Shown here: positions 28,101 through 35,440 of the stretch, in pieces
How positions within the stretch are numbered: the stretch's first letter is position 1
Layout of the letters: each line of letters starts with the position of its first letter
Assembly: GCA_023053685.1 (NCBI GenBank)
Contig: JALIGW010000004.1
Span: 81,606,797 to 81,670,796 of the forward strand
From: Diadophis punctatus similis
Taxonomy: Eukaryota; Chordata; Lepidosauria; Squamata; Dipsadidae
Direction of reading: 5' to 3'
Length of the DNA: 64,000 nucleotides
Notes under the pieces: model-generated
Told to the model about the DNA's origin: nothing
Seen by the model: the letters and a program-made list of their open reading frames with translations, nothing else
Database searches by the model: none
Program-made: the position numbers and the translations under genes

Positions 28101-31100
28101 ATAAGAATAGAATAGAAATTGGAATAGAATAGAATGCGGAATGGAATAGAATAAGAATAGAATAGAAATTGGAATAGAATAGAATAGAATGCAGAATGGA
28201 ATAGAATAAGAATAGAATAGAAATTGGAATAGAATAGAATAGAATGCAGAATGGAATGGAATAGAATGCGGAATGGAATAGAATAAGAATAGAATAGAAA
28301 TTGGAATTAGAATAGAATAGAATAGAATAGAATGTGGAATGGAATAGAATAAGAATAGAATAGAAATTGGAATAGAATAGAATGCGGAATGGAATAGAAT
28401 AAGAATAGAATAGAAATTGGAATAGAATAGAATAGAATGCAGAATGGAATAGAATAAGAATAGAATAGAAATTGGAATAGAATAGAATAGAATGCAGAAT
28501 GGAATGGAATAGAATGCGGAATGGAATAGAATAAGAATAGAATAGAAATTGGAATTAGAATAGAATAGAATAGAATGCGGAATGGAATAGAATAAGAATA
28601 GAATAGAAATTGGAATAGAATAGAATGCGGAATGGAATAGAATAAGAATAGAATAGAAATTGGAATAGAATAGAATAGAATGCAGAATGGAATGGAATAG
28701 AATAGAATGCAGAATGGAATAGAATAAGAATAGAATAGAAATTGGAATAGAATAGAATAGAATGCAGAATTAATGGAATGGAATGGAATGGAATAGAATG
28801 CGGAATGAAATAGAATAAGAATAGAATAGAAATTGGAATAGAATAGAATAGAATGCAGAATGGAATAGAATAAGAATAGAATAGAAATTGGAATAGAATA
28901 GAATAGAATGCGGAATGGAATAGAATAAGAATAGAATAGAAATTGGAATAGAATAAGAATAGAATAGAAATTGGAATAGAATAGAATAGAATGCAGAATG
29001 GAATAGAATAGAATGCGGAATGGAATAGAATAAGAATAGAATAGAAATTGGAATAGAATAGAATAGAATAGAATGCGGAATGGAATAGAATAAGAATAGA
29101 ATAGAAATTGGAATAGAATAGAATGCGGAATGGAATAGAATAAGAATAGAATAGAAATTGGAATAGAATAGAATAGAATAGAATGCGGAATGGAATAGAA
29201 TAAGAATAGAATAGAAATTGGAATAGAATAAGAATAGAATAGAAATTGGAATAGAATATAATAGAATGCAGAATGGAATAGAATAGAATGCGGAATGGAA
29301 TAGAATAAGAATAGAATAGAAATTGGAATAGAATAGAATAGAATAGAATGCGGAATGGAATAGAATAAGAATAGAATAGAAATTGGAATAGAATAGAATA
29401 GAATGCAGAATGGAATGGAATAGAATGCGGAATGAAATAGAATAAGAATAGAATAGAAATTGGAATAGAATAGAATAGAATGCGGAATGGAATAGAAAAG
29501 AATAGAATAGAAATTGGAATAGAATAGAATGCAGAATGGAATGGAATAGAATAGAATGCAGAATGGAATAGAATAAGAATAGAATAGAAATTGGAATAGA
29601 ATAGAATAGAATGCAGAATGGAATGGAATGGAATGCGGAATAGAATAGAATGCGGAATGGAATAGAATAAGAATAGAATAGAAATTGGAATAGAATAGAA
29701 TAGAATGCAGAATGGAATGGAATGGAATGCGGAATGGAATAGAATGCGGAATGGAATAGAATAAGAATAGAATAGAAATTGGAATAGAATAGAATAGAAT
29801 GCGGAATGGAATAGAATAAGAATCGAATAGAAATTGGAATAGAATAGAATAGAATGCTGAATGGAATAGAATAAGAATAGAATAGAAATTGGAATAGAAT
29901 AGAATGCAGAATGGAATAGAATAGAATTCGGAACAGAATAGAATAGAATGCGGAATAGAATAGGATTCGGAATAGAATAGTATAGGATAGAATGCGGAAT
30001 AGAATAGAATAGAATAGAATAGAATAGAATAGAATAGAATAGAATAGAATAGAATAGAATGTGGAATGGAATAGAATAGAATAGAATGTGGAATAGAAAA
30101 TAAGTCTTTGTGGCAGCCCCTCAAATATTAGCCCTTGATTATTTGATTATTTGATTATTTGAATAGTAGGCTACTTTGGTATAATTCTCCTTCCAAAATT
30201 AGTGACAATATGAAGCCACGGGAAAGAGAGCAGAGAACAGGGGAAAGTCACAGAGCAGACCAAAGACAGATTCAGTGTATTAAATATCCTGATTCCTGAA
30301 TTGTCTACTGAAACTAGCATCTCACTGGGTCCGGTGCTCTTAGACTATTCATTAAAGACAGTGAATAAACATTAGAAGTGGTACTGCGATTGTGACAAAA
30401 TCTGTGATACATCTTTCATTTATTTTTTTATTTATTTTATTTTATTTTAATTGATTTGCCTCCTGCCTTTATTATTTTTACGAATAACTCAAGGCGGCGA
30501 ACATATCCAACACACCTTCCTCCTCCTCCTCCTCCTATTTTCCCCACAACAACAACAACCCTGTGAGGTGAGTTGGGCTGAGTGAGAGTGACTGGCCCAA
30601 AGTCATCCAGCTGGTTTTCATGGCTAAGGCGAGACTAGAACTCACGGTCTCCTGGTGATTGACCTAAAGTCCCCTTTCATGCCTAAGGTGGGACTAGAAC
30701 TCTCAGTCTCCTGGTGATTGGCCGAAAGTCCCCTTTCATGCCTAAGGTGGGACTAGAACTCTCAGTCTCCTGGTGATTGGCCGAAAGTCGCCTTTCATGC
30801 CTAAGGCGGGACTAGAACTCTCAGTCTCCTGGTGATTGGCTGAAAGTCACCCAGCCAGTTTTTATGGCTAAGGCGGGACTACAACTCACAGTCTCCTAGT
30901 GATTGGCCTAAAGTCACCCAGTCAGCTTTTATGGTAACACTTTCTTTATATTATAAAGAAAGATACATTACTATATTATACTATTGGACATGATATATTA
31001 CTATATTATACTACTGGGAATAATCGTAGAAATAAAAGTGACATATAAAAATTATATAAACATAAATTGTCAATATTAATTGCTGTAAGATAACCCTAGA

Positions 31101-31558
31101 GGTTGTATTGTATAGTTGTATGTTTGTTTTATGTTCTGTTTTGGTTTGTTATTTTTGTCTTTTGTCTTATGTTCTTTTTTTTAATGTAAATAATCTAATA
31201 AAACTATTTTTTTTTTGAAAAAGAACACTCAGTCTCCTGATGATTGGCCCAAAGTCACCCAGCCAGCTTTCATGCCTAAGGCAGGACTAGAACTCACAGT
31301 CTCCAGCTTTCTAACCTGGAGCCTCAACCACGAGGCCAAACTGTCTTAACCCTTCCCAAATAAATCTGTGTTACGATTTTTCTCTAGAAGAGGAATAGGT
31401 GGAGTTGAGCCACAGCGAGCCAAAATGCCCGAAGAAGAAGGGGAAGGTGGAAAAAAATGATTTCTCTGCTCTCTTTTTTTTTCCCCTGACAGGTTCAACT
31501 TCCAGATAGTCAACGAAACGACCACGAACCTCTAGCCACCGAAGACGCCACGCAATAG
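3233..31558 (+). CDS. ERGIC2: ERGIC2, complete coding region in 13 exons
   Basis: ERGIC2 (Erv41-type) is a membrane protein that cycles between ER and cis-Golgi in complex with ERGIC3 and ERGIC1 and helps cargo traffic. Exons: 3233-3338, 4682-4790, 11171-11217, 14038-14108, 15338-15378, 16508-16609, 18055-18150, 19184-19239, 20933-21031, 22547-22644, 24071-24233, 25402-25481, 31493-31558. All junctions are GT-AG, phases agree, and the sum is 1134 nt (377 aa plus TAG). Seen in the translation: cytosolic N-terminus 1-35 starting [20 protein letters not shown], first membrane span about 36-55 ([17 protein letters not shown]), a long lumenal domain with one N-glycosylation sequon (NFS, 212-214), second span about 318-342, and a short cytosolic tail. 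The start ATG at 3233 matches the family start; an in-frame TTG upstream is not needed. The C-terminal 21 residues differ strongly from the mammalian tail I recall. No frameshift or stop was seen. Confidence 0.97.
3377..3761. mobile_element. family A MITE, near full length
   Basis: Both ends present (GCAGTCCTCGACTTACG and its inverse GTCGAGGACTACTTGT). It begins 38 bp after ERGIC2 exon 1. Confidence 0.85.
3762..3925 (-). mobile_element. CR1 LINE 3' fragment
   Basis: Reverse-complement CR1 tail: GGACCTTAGAGGTCTTCTAG, then TCCAACCCCCTGC. CR1 3' ends recur through the window. Confidence 0.8.
4282..4622 (-). mobile_element. non-autonomous hAT element related to a BED-type transposase
   Basis: Ends CAGGGGTCGGCAACCTT / AGGTTGCTGACCCCTG with perfect 8-bp duplication GTATAGCT (4274-4281, 4623-4630). 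Inside, on the minus strand, lies a remnant reading [14 protein letters not shown], the N-terminus of a hAT transposase; the rest is deleted. Confidence 0.88.
4682..4790 (+). CDS. ERGIC2: ERGIC2 coding exon 2
   Basis: Residues 36-72: the first membrane span followed by [18 protein letters not shown]-rich tract ends in AG at 4681; donor gtaagg at 4791. An unrelated hAT element ends only about 60 bp upstream. Confidence 0.96.
4829..5460. mobile_element. DNA transposon with TACCGTATTKTTCGGAGTATA-type ends
   Basis: Inverted ends (TTCGGAGTATAAGACGCACC at 4838 and its inverse ending 5457), TA-flanked. The interior holds an ATTTA-rich stretch, a tandem ACACTTTTTACAACCATGT motif and half of a family B MITE (about 5085-5150), so it is composite. 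Confidence 0.7.
5465..6235. other. no recognised feature (ERGIC2 intron 2)
   Basis: Ordinary AT-rich intron sequence. Confidence 0.4.
6236..6970 (+). repeat. dispersed repeat with (AAC)n and a 67-bp tandem array
   Basis: A TTTTA-rich head, (AAC)n at about 6406-6449, then about seven 67-bp units (starts near 6482, 6549, 6616, 6683, 6750, 6817, 6884), each like GGCCCAAAGTCACCCAGCTG plus GGACTAGAACTCAC. The same segment is amplified at 30.6 kb. Confidence 0.8.
7286..7419. mobile_element. family B hAT MITE
   Basis: 134 bp, perfect 8-bp duplication CATTAGGA (7278-7285, 7420-7427). Subtype with CAGGGGTAGGCAAAGTTGGC ends. Confidence 0.92.
7527..7698. mobile_element. family A MITE with internal deletion
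   Basis: Both ends kept (ACAGGCATTCCTCAACTTAC, inverse ending TTTACCTGT), middle missing. Confidence 0.75.
7772..8235 (-). repeat. AATAG array attached to a LINE 3' end
   Basis: About 350 bp of AATAG/AATGG units, then (minus strand) a short tail with GGCAATAAAGTATTCC. The array lies where a LINE poly-tail would be. Confidence 0.8.
8582..9073. mobile_element. mariner/Tigger-like MITE with composite interior
   Basis: Ends TACAGTGAACCCTCGTTTTTCGCG-type and inverse (GCGAGGGATCACTGTA). The interior (about 8766-8960) looks like another insert and includes a long hairpin at 8881-8962 built on GCCCTCTGCGC / GCGCAGAGGGC. Confidence 0.7.
9329..9443. mobile_element. family B hAT MITE, diverged
   Basis: 8-bp duplication CTTTAGAC (9321-9328, 9444-9451). 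Confidence 0.85.
9590..10113 (+). mobile_element. CR1 LINE, ORF2 C-terminus and 3' end
   Basis: Sense-strand remnant of ORF2 end: [20 protein letters not shown] and [20 protein letters not shown], then [20 protein letters not shown], broken upstream by a stop. 3' end GGGGGTTGGACTAGAAGACC. Confidence 0.9.
10545..10605. mobile_element. half of a family B MITE
   Basis: Only one arm of the palindrome is present. Confidence 0.6.
10739..11100. mobile_element. family A MITE, near full length
   Basis: TA on both sides (10737-10738, 11101-11102); 5' end ACAGGTAGTCCTCGACTTAC intact, 3' end decayed. Ends 70 bp before ERGIC2 exon 3. Confidence 0.85.
11171..11217 (+). CDS. ERGIC2: ERGIC2 coding exon 3
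   Basis: A 47-nt exon for residues 72-88 ([16 protein letters not shown]). Acceptor ctcttccag, donor gtaagt. A short exon found by protein similarity and phase. Confidence 0.95.
11800..13179 (+). mobile_element. L1 LINE, 5'-truncated, with a SINE inside
   Basis: C-terminal ORF2-like remnant at about 12700-12808 ([20 protein letters not shown], then FYNWLNCKN and stop), a (GT)n in the 3' UTR (13028-13082), and an A-rich tail. The flanks repeat GGTTAATCC-AAGAA-GCC (11774 and 13180), a long diverged target duplication as expected for L1. Confidence 0.65.
12050..12262 (+). mobile_element. tRNA-derived SINE (second type)
   Basis: Box A-like GGTGGCCTAGAGG and box B-like GAGTTCGATCC. The body carries GGCATCCGGCCAATAAACAC. 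A reversed partial copy lies at 48.1 kb. Confidence 0.7.
13847..13981. mobile_element. family B hAT MITE
   Basis: 135 bp, perfect duplication GTCTAGGG (13839-13846, 13982-13989). Nearly the same as the copies at 7286 and 61882. Confidence 0.93.
14038..14108 (+). CDS. ERGIC2: ERGIC2 coding exon 4
   Basis: Residues 88-111 ([20 protein letters not shown] then VYEP). Acceptor gaaacag, donor gtaagt. A 135-bp hAT MITE ends 56 bp upstream. Confidence 0.96.
14337..14472. mobile_element. family B hAT MITE
   Basis: 136 bp, perfect duplication CTCTAGTG (14329-14336, 14473-14480). Subtype with CAGGGGTCCCCAAACTTGGC ends. Confidence 0.93.
14521..14768. mobile_element. family A MITE, decayed
   Basis: Recognisable phrases TTTACGACC and TTAAGTTAATCG, one end lost. 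Confidence 0.55.
14793..15061 (-). mobile_element. Sauria-type SINE
   Basis: Full-length reversed copy with (TTTA)n tail at its left side. Confidence 0.88.
15338..15378 (+). CDS. ERGIC2: ERGIC2 coding exon 5
   Basis: A 41-nt exon for residues 112-125 ([13 protein letters not shown]). Acceptor tgttttag, donor gtaaat. It keeps the EWQR motif of the family. Confidence 0.94.
15462..15838. mobile_element. DNA transposon related to the 4829 element
   Basis: Starts TTCGTTCTATAAGATGCAC with an internal inverse GTGCGTCTTATAGAGC. GC-rich interior gives overlapping spurious ORFs on both strands. Confidence 0.55.
15839..15952. mobile_element. short MITE with CCTGTCTTAT / CAGGGTA ends
   Basis: Shares GCCATGCACTCAAAAGCCCG and GGGCTTATTATCAGGGGATG with a second copy at 61488-61617. 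Confidence 0.75.
15957..16074. repeat. GATA microsatellite
   Basis: About 27 units; a second GATA/GA stretch lies at 16393-16472. Confidence 0.95.
16508..16609 (+). CDS. ERGIC2: ERGIC2 coding exon 6
   Basis: Residues 125-159, including [20 protein letters not shown]. Acceptor atttctag, donor gtgaga. A GATA/GA microsatellite sits about 35 bp upstream. Confidence 0.96.
16844..17071. mobile_element. family A MITE, partial
   Basis: 5' end ACAGGTAGCCCTCGGCCTTACG; 3' half missing, replaced by CR1. Confidence 0.65.
17085..17845 (+). mobile_element. CR1 LINE 3' part split by a hAT element
   Basis: CR1 at 17085-17370 (GGGGTGACATGATAGCAG and following) resumes at 17768 with GTTGGACTAGAAGACCTCC. The break is filled by the hAT element at 17371. 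Confidence 0.85.
17371..17767 (+). mobile_element. hAT element with transposase N-terminal remnant
   Basis: Same family as 4282-4622 but in plus orientation and less deleted: 17517-17675 reads [18 protein letters not shown], then [12 protein letters not shown] (the first CxxC of a BED zinc finger), then a stop. The 5' terminus has lost about five bases. Not a functional gene. Confidence 0.8.
18055..18150 (+). CDS. ERGIC2: ERGIC2 coding exon 7
   Basis: Residues 159-191, including [20 protein letters not shown], a hallmark of the lumenal domain. Acceptor tgcgcag, donor gtatgt. Confidence 0.96.
18185..18297. mobile_element. family B hAT MITE
   Basis: Flanks CTATAAAC / TTATAAAC (7 of 8). Starts 34 bp after ERGIC2 exon 7. 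Confidence 0.8.
18372..18874 (-). mobile_element. solo LTR (family L1TR), 503 bp
   Basis: TG...CA ends with perfect 5-bp duplication GCAAT (18367-18371, 18875-18879). Read on the minus strand it has a TATA-like GATAAAAGG (18538-18530) about 100 bp before AATAAA (18435-18430), so U3-R-U5 runs on the minus strand. No internal coding region is present. Confidence 0.88.
19184..19239 (+). CDS. ERGIC2: ERGIC2 coding exon 8
   Basis: Residues 191-210 ([18 protein letters not shown]). Acceptor cattttag, donor gtaagc. Confidence 0.96.
19389..19810. mobile_element. hAT-like element (family C)
   Basis: Family C: ends near CAGNGGTGGGTTCCTACC / GGTAGGAACCCACCACTG and GC-rich interior with repeated GCGCATGCGC motifs. 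Confidence 0.6.
20064..20504. mobile_element. family A MITE
   Basis: TA-flanked left end ACAGGTAATCCTCTC, right end CGAGGACTACCTGT. Confidence 0.8.
20560..20869. mobile_element. family A MITE, left end missing
   Basis: Begins inside the element; right end GCCGAGGACATACCTGT. Confidence 0.7.
20933..21031 (+). CDS. ERGIC2: ERGIC2 coding exon 9
   Basis: Residues 210-243, including [20 protein letters not shown]. Carries the lumenal sequon NFS. Acceptor gtcttccag, donor gtaagt. Confidence 0.96.
21040..21500. other. no recognised feature (ERGIC2 intron 9)
   Basis: AT-rich intron sequence. Confidence 0.4.
21607..21881. mobile_element. hAT element (family D), GGGTGTCAAACTC type
   Basis: Family D: ends CAGGGGTGTCAAACTCAAGG / GAGTTTGACACCCCTG. 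Perfect 8-bp duplication TACTATAA (21599-21606, 21882-21889), inserted into a TATAG microsatellite. Confidence 0.9.
21888..22154. repeat. TATAG, TAATG and ATCT microsatellites
   Basis: Three successive arrays: TATAG (to about 22000), TAATG (to about 22075), ATCT (22096-22154). Confidence 0.95.
22547..22644 (+). CDS. ERGIC2: ERGIC2 coding exon 10
   Basis: Residues 243-275, including [20 protein letters not shown]. Acceptor tttctgcag, donor gtaagt; ends in phase 0. Confidence 0.96.
23053..23897 (+). mobile_element. CR1 LINE split by a solo LTR
   Basis: CR1 sequence at 23053-23163 and 23807-23897 is continuous if the LTR and one duplication copy are removed. Confidence 0.85.
23164..23801 (-). 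mobile_element. solo LTR, 638 bp
   Basis: TGTTCTGACC...CCACAACA ends, perfect 5-bp duplication CTAAT (23159-23163, 23802-23806). Minus-strand AATAAA at 23231-23226 and a TATA-like CATAAAAG near 23492 show orientation. Same end motifs as the 18372 LTR, body different. Confidence 0.9.
24071..24233 (+). CDS. ERGIC2: ERGIC2 coding exon 11
   Basis: Residues 276-330, including [20 protein letters not shown] and the start of the second membrane span ([15 protein letters not shown]). Acceptor tttcctag, donor gtaaac. Confidence 0.96.
24275..24495. mobile_element. family A MITE, partial
   Basis: Reversed half starting CCTCGAAGTTACGACCAC. Confidence 0.6.
24541..24672. repeat. GGAGT / AATAGC degenerate microsatellite
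   Basis: Lies at the 3' tail of the adjacent reversed CR1. Confidence 0.8.
24672..25066 (-). mobile_element. CR1 LINE 3' part
   Basis: Reversed copy from GGGACCTTGGAGGTCTTCTA to TATGTTTTAGCCTCCAGTC. Confidence 0.88.
25068..25325. mobile_element. family C element, one end
   Basis: Starts CAGGGGTCAGTTCCTACCGG; right end not found. It ends 75 bp before ERGIC2 exon 12. Confidence 0.5.
25402..25481 (+). CDS. ERGIC2: ERGIC2 coding exon 12
   Basis: Residues 330-356 ([20 protein letters not shown] then SSKSTP). Completes the second membrane span. Acceptor ttactgtag, donor gtaagt. Confidence 0.95.
25650..26645 (-). mobile_element. CR1 LINE split by a hAT element
   Basis: CR1 pieces 25650-25729 and 26252-26645; the minus strand still reads [20 protein letters not shown] and [20 protein letters not shown]. 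Confidence 0.88.
25730..26243. mobile_element. hAT element with CAGTGCTCCCCAACC ends
   Basis: 514 bp; inverted ends CAGTGCTCCCCAACC / GTTGGGGAGCACTG; perfect 8-bp duplication CCCTACAC (25722-25729, 26244-26251) inside CR1. Confidence 0.92.
26945..27090 (-). mobile_element. CR1 LINE fragment, older subfamily
   Basis: Diverged reversed CR1 3' sequence (CATCTAATCCAGCCCTCTG). Confidence 0.6.
27102..27221. mobile_element. family B hAT MITE
   Basis: Duplication AAGCAGAC / AAGTAGAC (7 of 8). Confidence 0.88.
27238..27470. repeat. palindromic dispersed repeat (family E)
   Basis: Family E centres on GAAGACGTTTCGCTTCTCAT and its inverse around AAGAAGCTTCTT. Other copies: 34478-34545, 36508-36930, 57890-58010. 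Superfamily not identified. Confidence 0.6.
27753..30105. repeat. 2.35-kb AATAG satellite with higher-order units
   Basis: AATAG background with a recurring block containing AGAATAGAATAGAAATTGG and GAATGCGGAATGGAATAG, spaced about 55-80 bp. The minus strand stays open for 605 codons because CTATT units contain no stop in frame; this is not a gene. A CR1 scrap (GGCAGCCCCTCAAATATTA) follows. Confidence 0.95.
30445..31345 (+). repeat. second tandem-amplified copy of the 6.3-kb repeat, split by L1
   Basis: Same parent repeat as at 6236-6970. Here the units are about 59 bp and lack the ACCCAGCTGG segment. An L1 3' end interrupts it. Confidence 0.75.
30935..31218 (+). mobile_element. L1 LINE 3' end
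   Basis: TTTTGTCTTTTGTCTTATG-type 3' UTR, AATAAAA and an A-rich tail, like the end of the 11.8-13.2 kb copy. Confidence 0.55.
31493..31558 (+). CDS. ERGIC2: ERGIC2 last coding exon with stop
   Basis: Residues 357-377 and TAG at 31556. Acceptor cccctgacag. The tail begins [14 protein letters not shown] and is hydrophilic. Length, phase and the spacing of N/H and PL residues fit the mammalian tail I recall, but identity is low, so the call rests on phase, the exact 377-codon total and position. Confidence 0.82.
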   Translation, partial: VQLPDSQRNDHEPLATEDATQ

Positions 31559-32460
31559 CCCCTTCCTTCAGAAACTCTCGTCTTTCTGTCCTGACGCCAA
31601 AAAGACATTTTTTATAGCAAAAGATTGTGCAATATGTTAAAGACACGGAGGGAAAAAACGAGCCATTTTTTTTTCAGGCAAGGCAAGAAGGGAAAGCGAA
31701 TCGACTCCTCGCCGTGACTTGTTTTGTCCTTTCAAGGATTCAAAAAAGTAGCCGAGATGATCCTTTAATTTTAAAATCCTACTTCCCGGAACGAGAACGG
31801 CGTTGTTGTTGGCAAGGAGACTTGGAATTCGGAAACTGCAATTAAATCGTGAAAACGATCAACTCTACGTTGCGGAGCATTGCGGAGCCTCATAAATGAT
31901 AACGTTTGAGGGGATTTAAATTGGAAAAGAGGTGTATTTTCCATATGCAGCAGAGCGGGAAAATTTGCAGCCGAAACTCAGAAAGCTGTATAATTCTGTT
32001 TTTAAAACAAGGTGCGAGTGTGGTGGTGTTTTGTTTTGTTTTTAATCTCTTCCCCCCCAATCTTTTAAAATGTCACTCCTATCATAAGAATATTGAAATT
32101 CCAAGAAATGGAGAATTGATGCACAAGGAAGGAAATTAAAATCTTGTCCTGGGAGCATAGCATGTATACCGATTTATGAATGGGCTGTTTAAACGAATGC
32201 GGAAAATCTTTTAGCGTTATCGCTTATTCTCAAACCCTTTCCGGAAAACAAAACAAAACAAAAAATGGACCGATCAAAGAATCGTGGGCTCTTTGCATTG
32301 TAACTTGTTGAGAGTGATTGACAGCCTTAGAGTGATTGACAGCCTTGAGGGATTGACAGCCTTACGGGGGCTTGTCAGTCTGAGGAATCCATCATAGTTA
32401 TTGTTAATTTACTTGAGTTTTAACGTACCATCCAAATGGATTACGATGTTGATCTCCATA
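31559..32460 (+). other. ERGIC2 3' UTR and downstream unique sequence
   Basis: No dispersed repeat is recognised here, as expected for a 3' UTR. Two ATTAAA hexamers are candidate poly(A) signals (31841-31846 and 32135-32140). The true end cannot be fixed from sequence alone. Confidence 0.45.
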
Positions 32461-32479
32461 TTTTTGTAGGCTGGTATAT

Positions 32480-32873
32480 ACAGGTAGTCCTCGACTTACA
32501 ACAGTTCATTTAGTGACCGTTCGAAGTTATAACGGCACTGCAAAGGGGGGGGGCTTATGACCGTTTCCCCCACTTTCGACCTTTGCGGCATCCCCGTGGT
32601 CACATGATCAAAATTCGGACCCTTGGCAACTGACTCCTATTTATGACGGTCGGGGTGTCCCCGGGGGGCTCATGCGATCCCCTTTTGCGGCCTTCTGGCA
32701 AGCAAAGTCAGTGGGGAAGCCAGATTCACTTAACAGCCATGTTACTAACATTGCAACGATTCATTTAAACAACTGTGGCAAGAAAAGATCATACAATGGG
32801 GCAAAATTCACTTGCCTCGCTTAGTGACAGTAATTATGGGCTTAGTTGTGGTCATAAGTCGAGGACTTCCGGT
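32480..32873. mobile_element. family A MITE, near full length
   Basis: TA-flanked; ACAGGTAGTCCTCGACTTAC at the left end and GTCGAGGACTTCC at the right. Confidence 0.87.
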
Positions 32874-33073
32874 ATCTGCTTGTGCCTTGCATTAAATCTT
32901 TCTTGAATTTATGGCAGACAGTGGATGAAAGGAATACATATCTGCATTGATAATTGCAAATTAACTACAAATCTGATTGAATTGAATCCAGTGGCTTTTA
33001 ATTCCACTCTCTAGTCTATACAATAAGTAAATATAGGAGCCTAATCTAAATTCTGAGCCTTATCCAGCTAGCT

Positions 33074-33202
33074 CAGAGGTCTTCAAACTTGGCAAAACTT
33101 TTAAGACTTGTGGACTTCAACTCCCAGAATTCTCCAGCCAGCATAGAATTCTGGGAATTGAAGTCCGCAAGTCTTTAAAGTTGCCAAGTTTGGGGACCCC
33201 TG
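33074..33202. mobile_element. family B hAT MITE
   Basis: Flanks AGCTAGCT / ATCTAGCT (7 of 8). Confidence 0.85.
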
Positions 33203-33542
33203 ATCTAGCTGATACGCAAAGCAGTCGCTATGTTCTGGTTGTCAGTTAATGTTATTCAACGTCCACCGTCGTCTCTAAAAAAAATAAGAACTTAGATGTC
33301 CGTTATTTATTTGGAAAGCTTAACAGAGGAAAAAGGTAGGACGTTCATCACAGCTTCCAAAAATATCCCCTCCGTTGAAGAATGAAAAATGTAGGAATGC
33401 ATATCAAATGTACCAGATTGGTGCTCTATGAATGGTTAAAAATAACCCCAAAACATGGCTGTTAGCTGAAAAAACCAAAATGGAAGGGCGGTAGGTGGGT
33501 GGGAAATCTGATTTTAATGACAATGGAAAGGACGGAGCAGCG

Positions 33543-33662
33543 GTGAGCAACTATGGCCGCTTTGCCATCTGTGGATTTCAACTCCCAGAATTCCTGGCGG
33601 GCTGAGGAATTCTGGGAGTTGAAGTCCACCGGTTGTAGAAATGCTATAGTTGCCCACCCAGG
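33543..33662. mobile_element. family B hAT MITE, diverged
   Basis: Both palindrome arms present, ends altered (GAGCAACTATGGC / GTTGCCCACC). Confidence 0.7.
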
Positions 33663-33699
33663 GATAGACCATCTGATGCCAGTGAAAAATGTCGTATTC

Positions 33700-34475
33700 C
33701 AGCAACACATGTGGGGAGATGGAACGTAAGTCATTCAGATAGATCAATACACCACATTTTTTGGGGGGGAGGCATTAAACTAGTTGATTTAAAATGTCTT
33801 GCAGAAAGCATTTTTTGACGTGCCTAACTCACCCGGGCTGATGACCTTAAACTTCTAAAGAAGATTAATCGGCAGGTTTCGTAAGATATTGAAAATGCTG
33901 CATGTAAGACATCCATTTAGCGCCACGCTACGAGAAATAGTCTTTTTTTTCTCTACCAAAATATTTGACTTTTCCCTCATTCTGAGTTAGGGTGGCTGTT
34001 GGCCTTGGGTTTGCAGTTCTTGGGCATGTTAGAAATATGGTGGGATTGTGACCTGCTGGCTTCGACCCATACAATTTCCCAAGTGTTATGGAGTCAGTAG
34101 GAAGCCGTGGGCCGCTCTGTCCTTGGCCAACAGTTTTCAGAAGAATTCATCACTTGTGAAAATGAAGTGGGGGAAAAGAGATATAAGTTGACCGGTGCTG
34201 TTCAGGAACGGGACTGAGGGTTTGTCCAGGTTTCAGGAACGAAGGACATTGTGGTTGATATCAAAAGGGAATTAATTAGCAAGACTGCATGGATGATTTT
34301 AACGGACTACAGAGTGGAGGTGATTTTTTTTTGTCGCTTGTGGCCTCTCATTTTAGAAGAAAAACACCGGAATAAATAAATACTGCGTTTTGGGTTCAAC
34401 AGCGCAAAGCCATTTTTCCTACAAGGAATGCCACAAATGTTTATTTGCCTAAAATTCTGTAAATGCCTGCAGTGT
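33700..34475. other. no recognised feature (between the two genes)
   Basis: Unique-looking intergenic sequence; no ORF of interest. Confidence 0.4.
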
Positions 34476-34724
34476 ATTTTCTGAAGAACTGAAGAAGCTT
34501 CTTGGATGAGAAGCGAAAGGTTTGCAAAGGGAAAAAAACGCCCAAGAAAGTCTGGTAGCCTTTTTTTTTTTTTTTGGGTGGTGGTGGTGGATTTCTGCTG
34601 GATTTCACCCCTGGGATCCTGCAATTATTGAAGCACTTGGCTTTTTCACAAAGCAGACGTAGAACCAGCTGATATTTCTTTCTTTAAAAAAAAAATAGAC
34701 CAAATTTTCTTACCCTGATAAAGT

Positions 34725-34830
34725 AGTTCTTGACTTACGACCATTCATTTAGTGACCGTTCAAAGTTTTGACAGCACTGAAAAAAGTGACATGACTGTTT
34801 TTTCACCGTTAGGACCCTTGCAAAATTATT
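34725..34830. mobile_element. family A MITE fragment
   Basis: Left end only (GTAGTTCTTGACTTACGACC). Confidence 0.6.
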
Positions 34831-35274
34831 ATTTTTTCTTTCTTCTCATCCAATATAGAACATCTGCATCCTACCGTCAGAGTTTGGGGAACAAATTTAG
34901 CTGAGAAATGCAGAAACGAGAAATTCAAAGTTGAATATATGTGCTGCAGGAAGGGGGTGGGTGGGAATGGCTGGCGTAAGCAACAAAGCTAATAACCTGG
35001 TTTGCGATAAAGTGACAGTCCCTGGCATCGTCGTAAGAGGTGCCATCAGAGGGGGGTGATGAAAGCTTCTTCCGTTTCATATCTTTCAGGGCAGAAATAT
35101 TTTGCATTTTTTGCAAACGCCAGTGAAATTTAAGCAGGAGGTTACAAACAGAGCTCACCTCTAGAGAGAAATTTTAATTGATCTATCTATCTACAAGGGA
35201 ACCGGCTGGTTTGAAAAGATAAAAATAGGCCATTTAGGTTGGGAAGACTCAATTTTGCAGTGCATCGGGCAGAT

Positions 35275-35275
<1 letters not shown>

Positions 35276-35319
<44 letters not shown>
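35276..35319. repeat. CA microsatellite
   Basis: About 21 CA units. Confidence 0.95.
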
Positions 35320-35320
<1 letters not shown>

Positions 35321-35440
35321 CAACATGGCAATTGGGGACAGGCTCAGGATATACAGCTAAAAAGAAATATTGCTGCATGTGTTTTTGTGCATTGTGCATC
35401 CTGTTTATTTTAAATTATTATTAAATATTAAAATTATTAA

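Noticed and set aside
28307..30124. 605-codon open frame on the minus strand
   Set aside because: It is made only of AATAG-type satellite units, whose complement has no stop in that frame; the composition is just I, L, F, Y, S, P, H, N and a few others.
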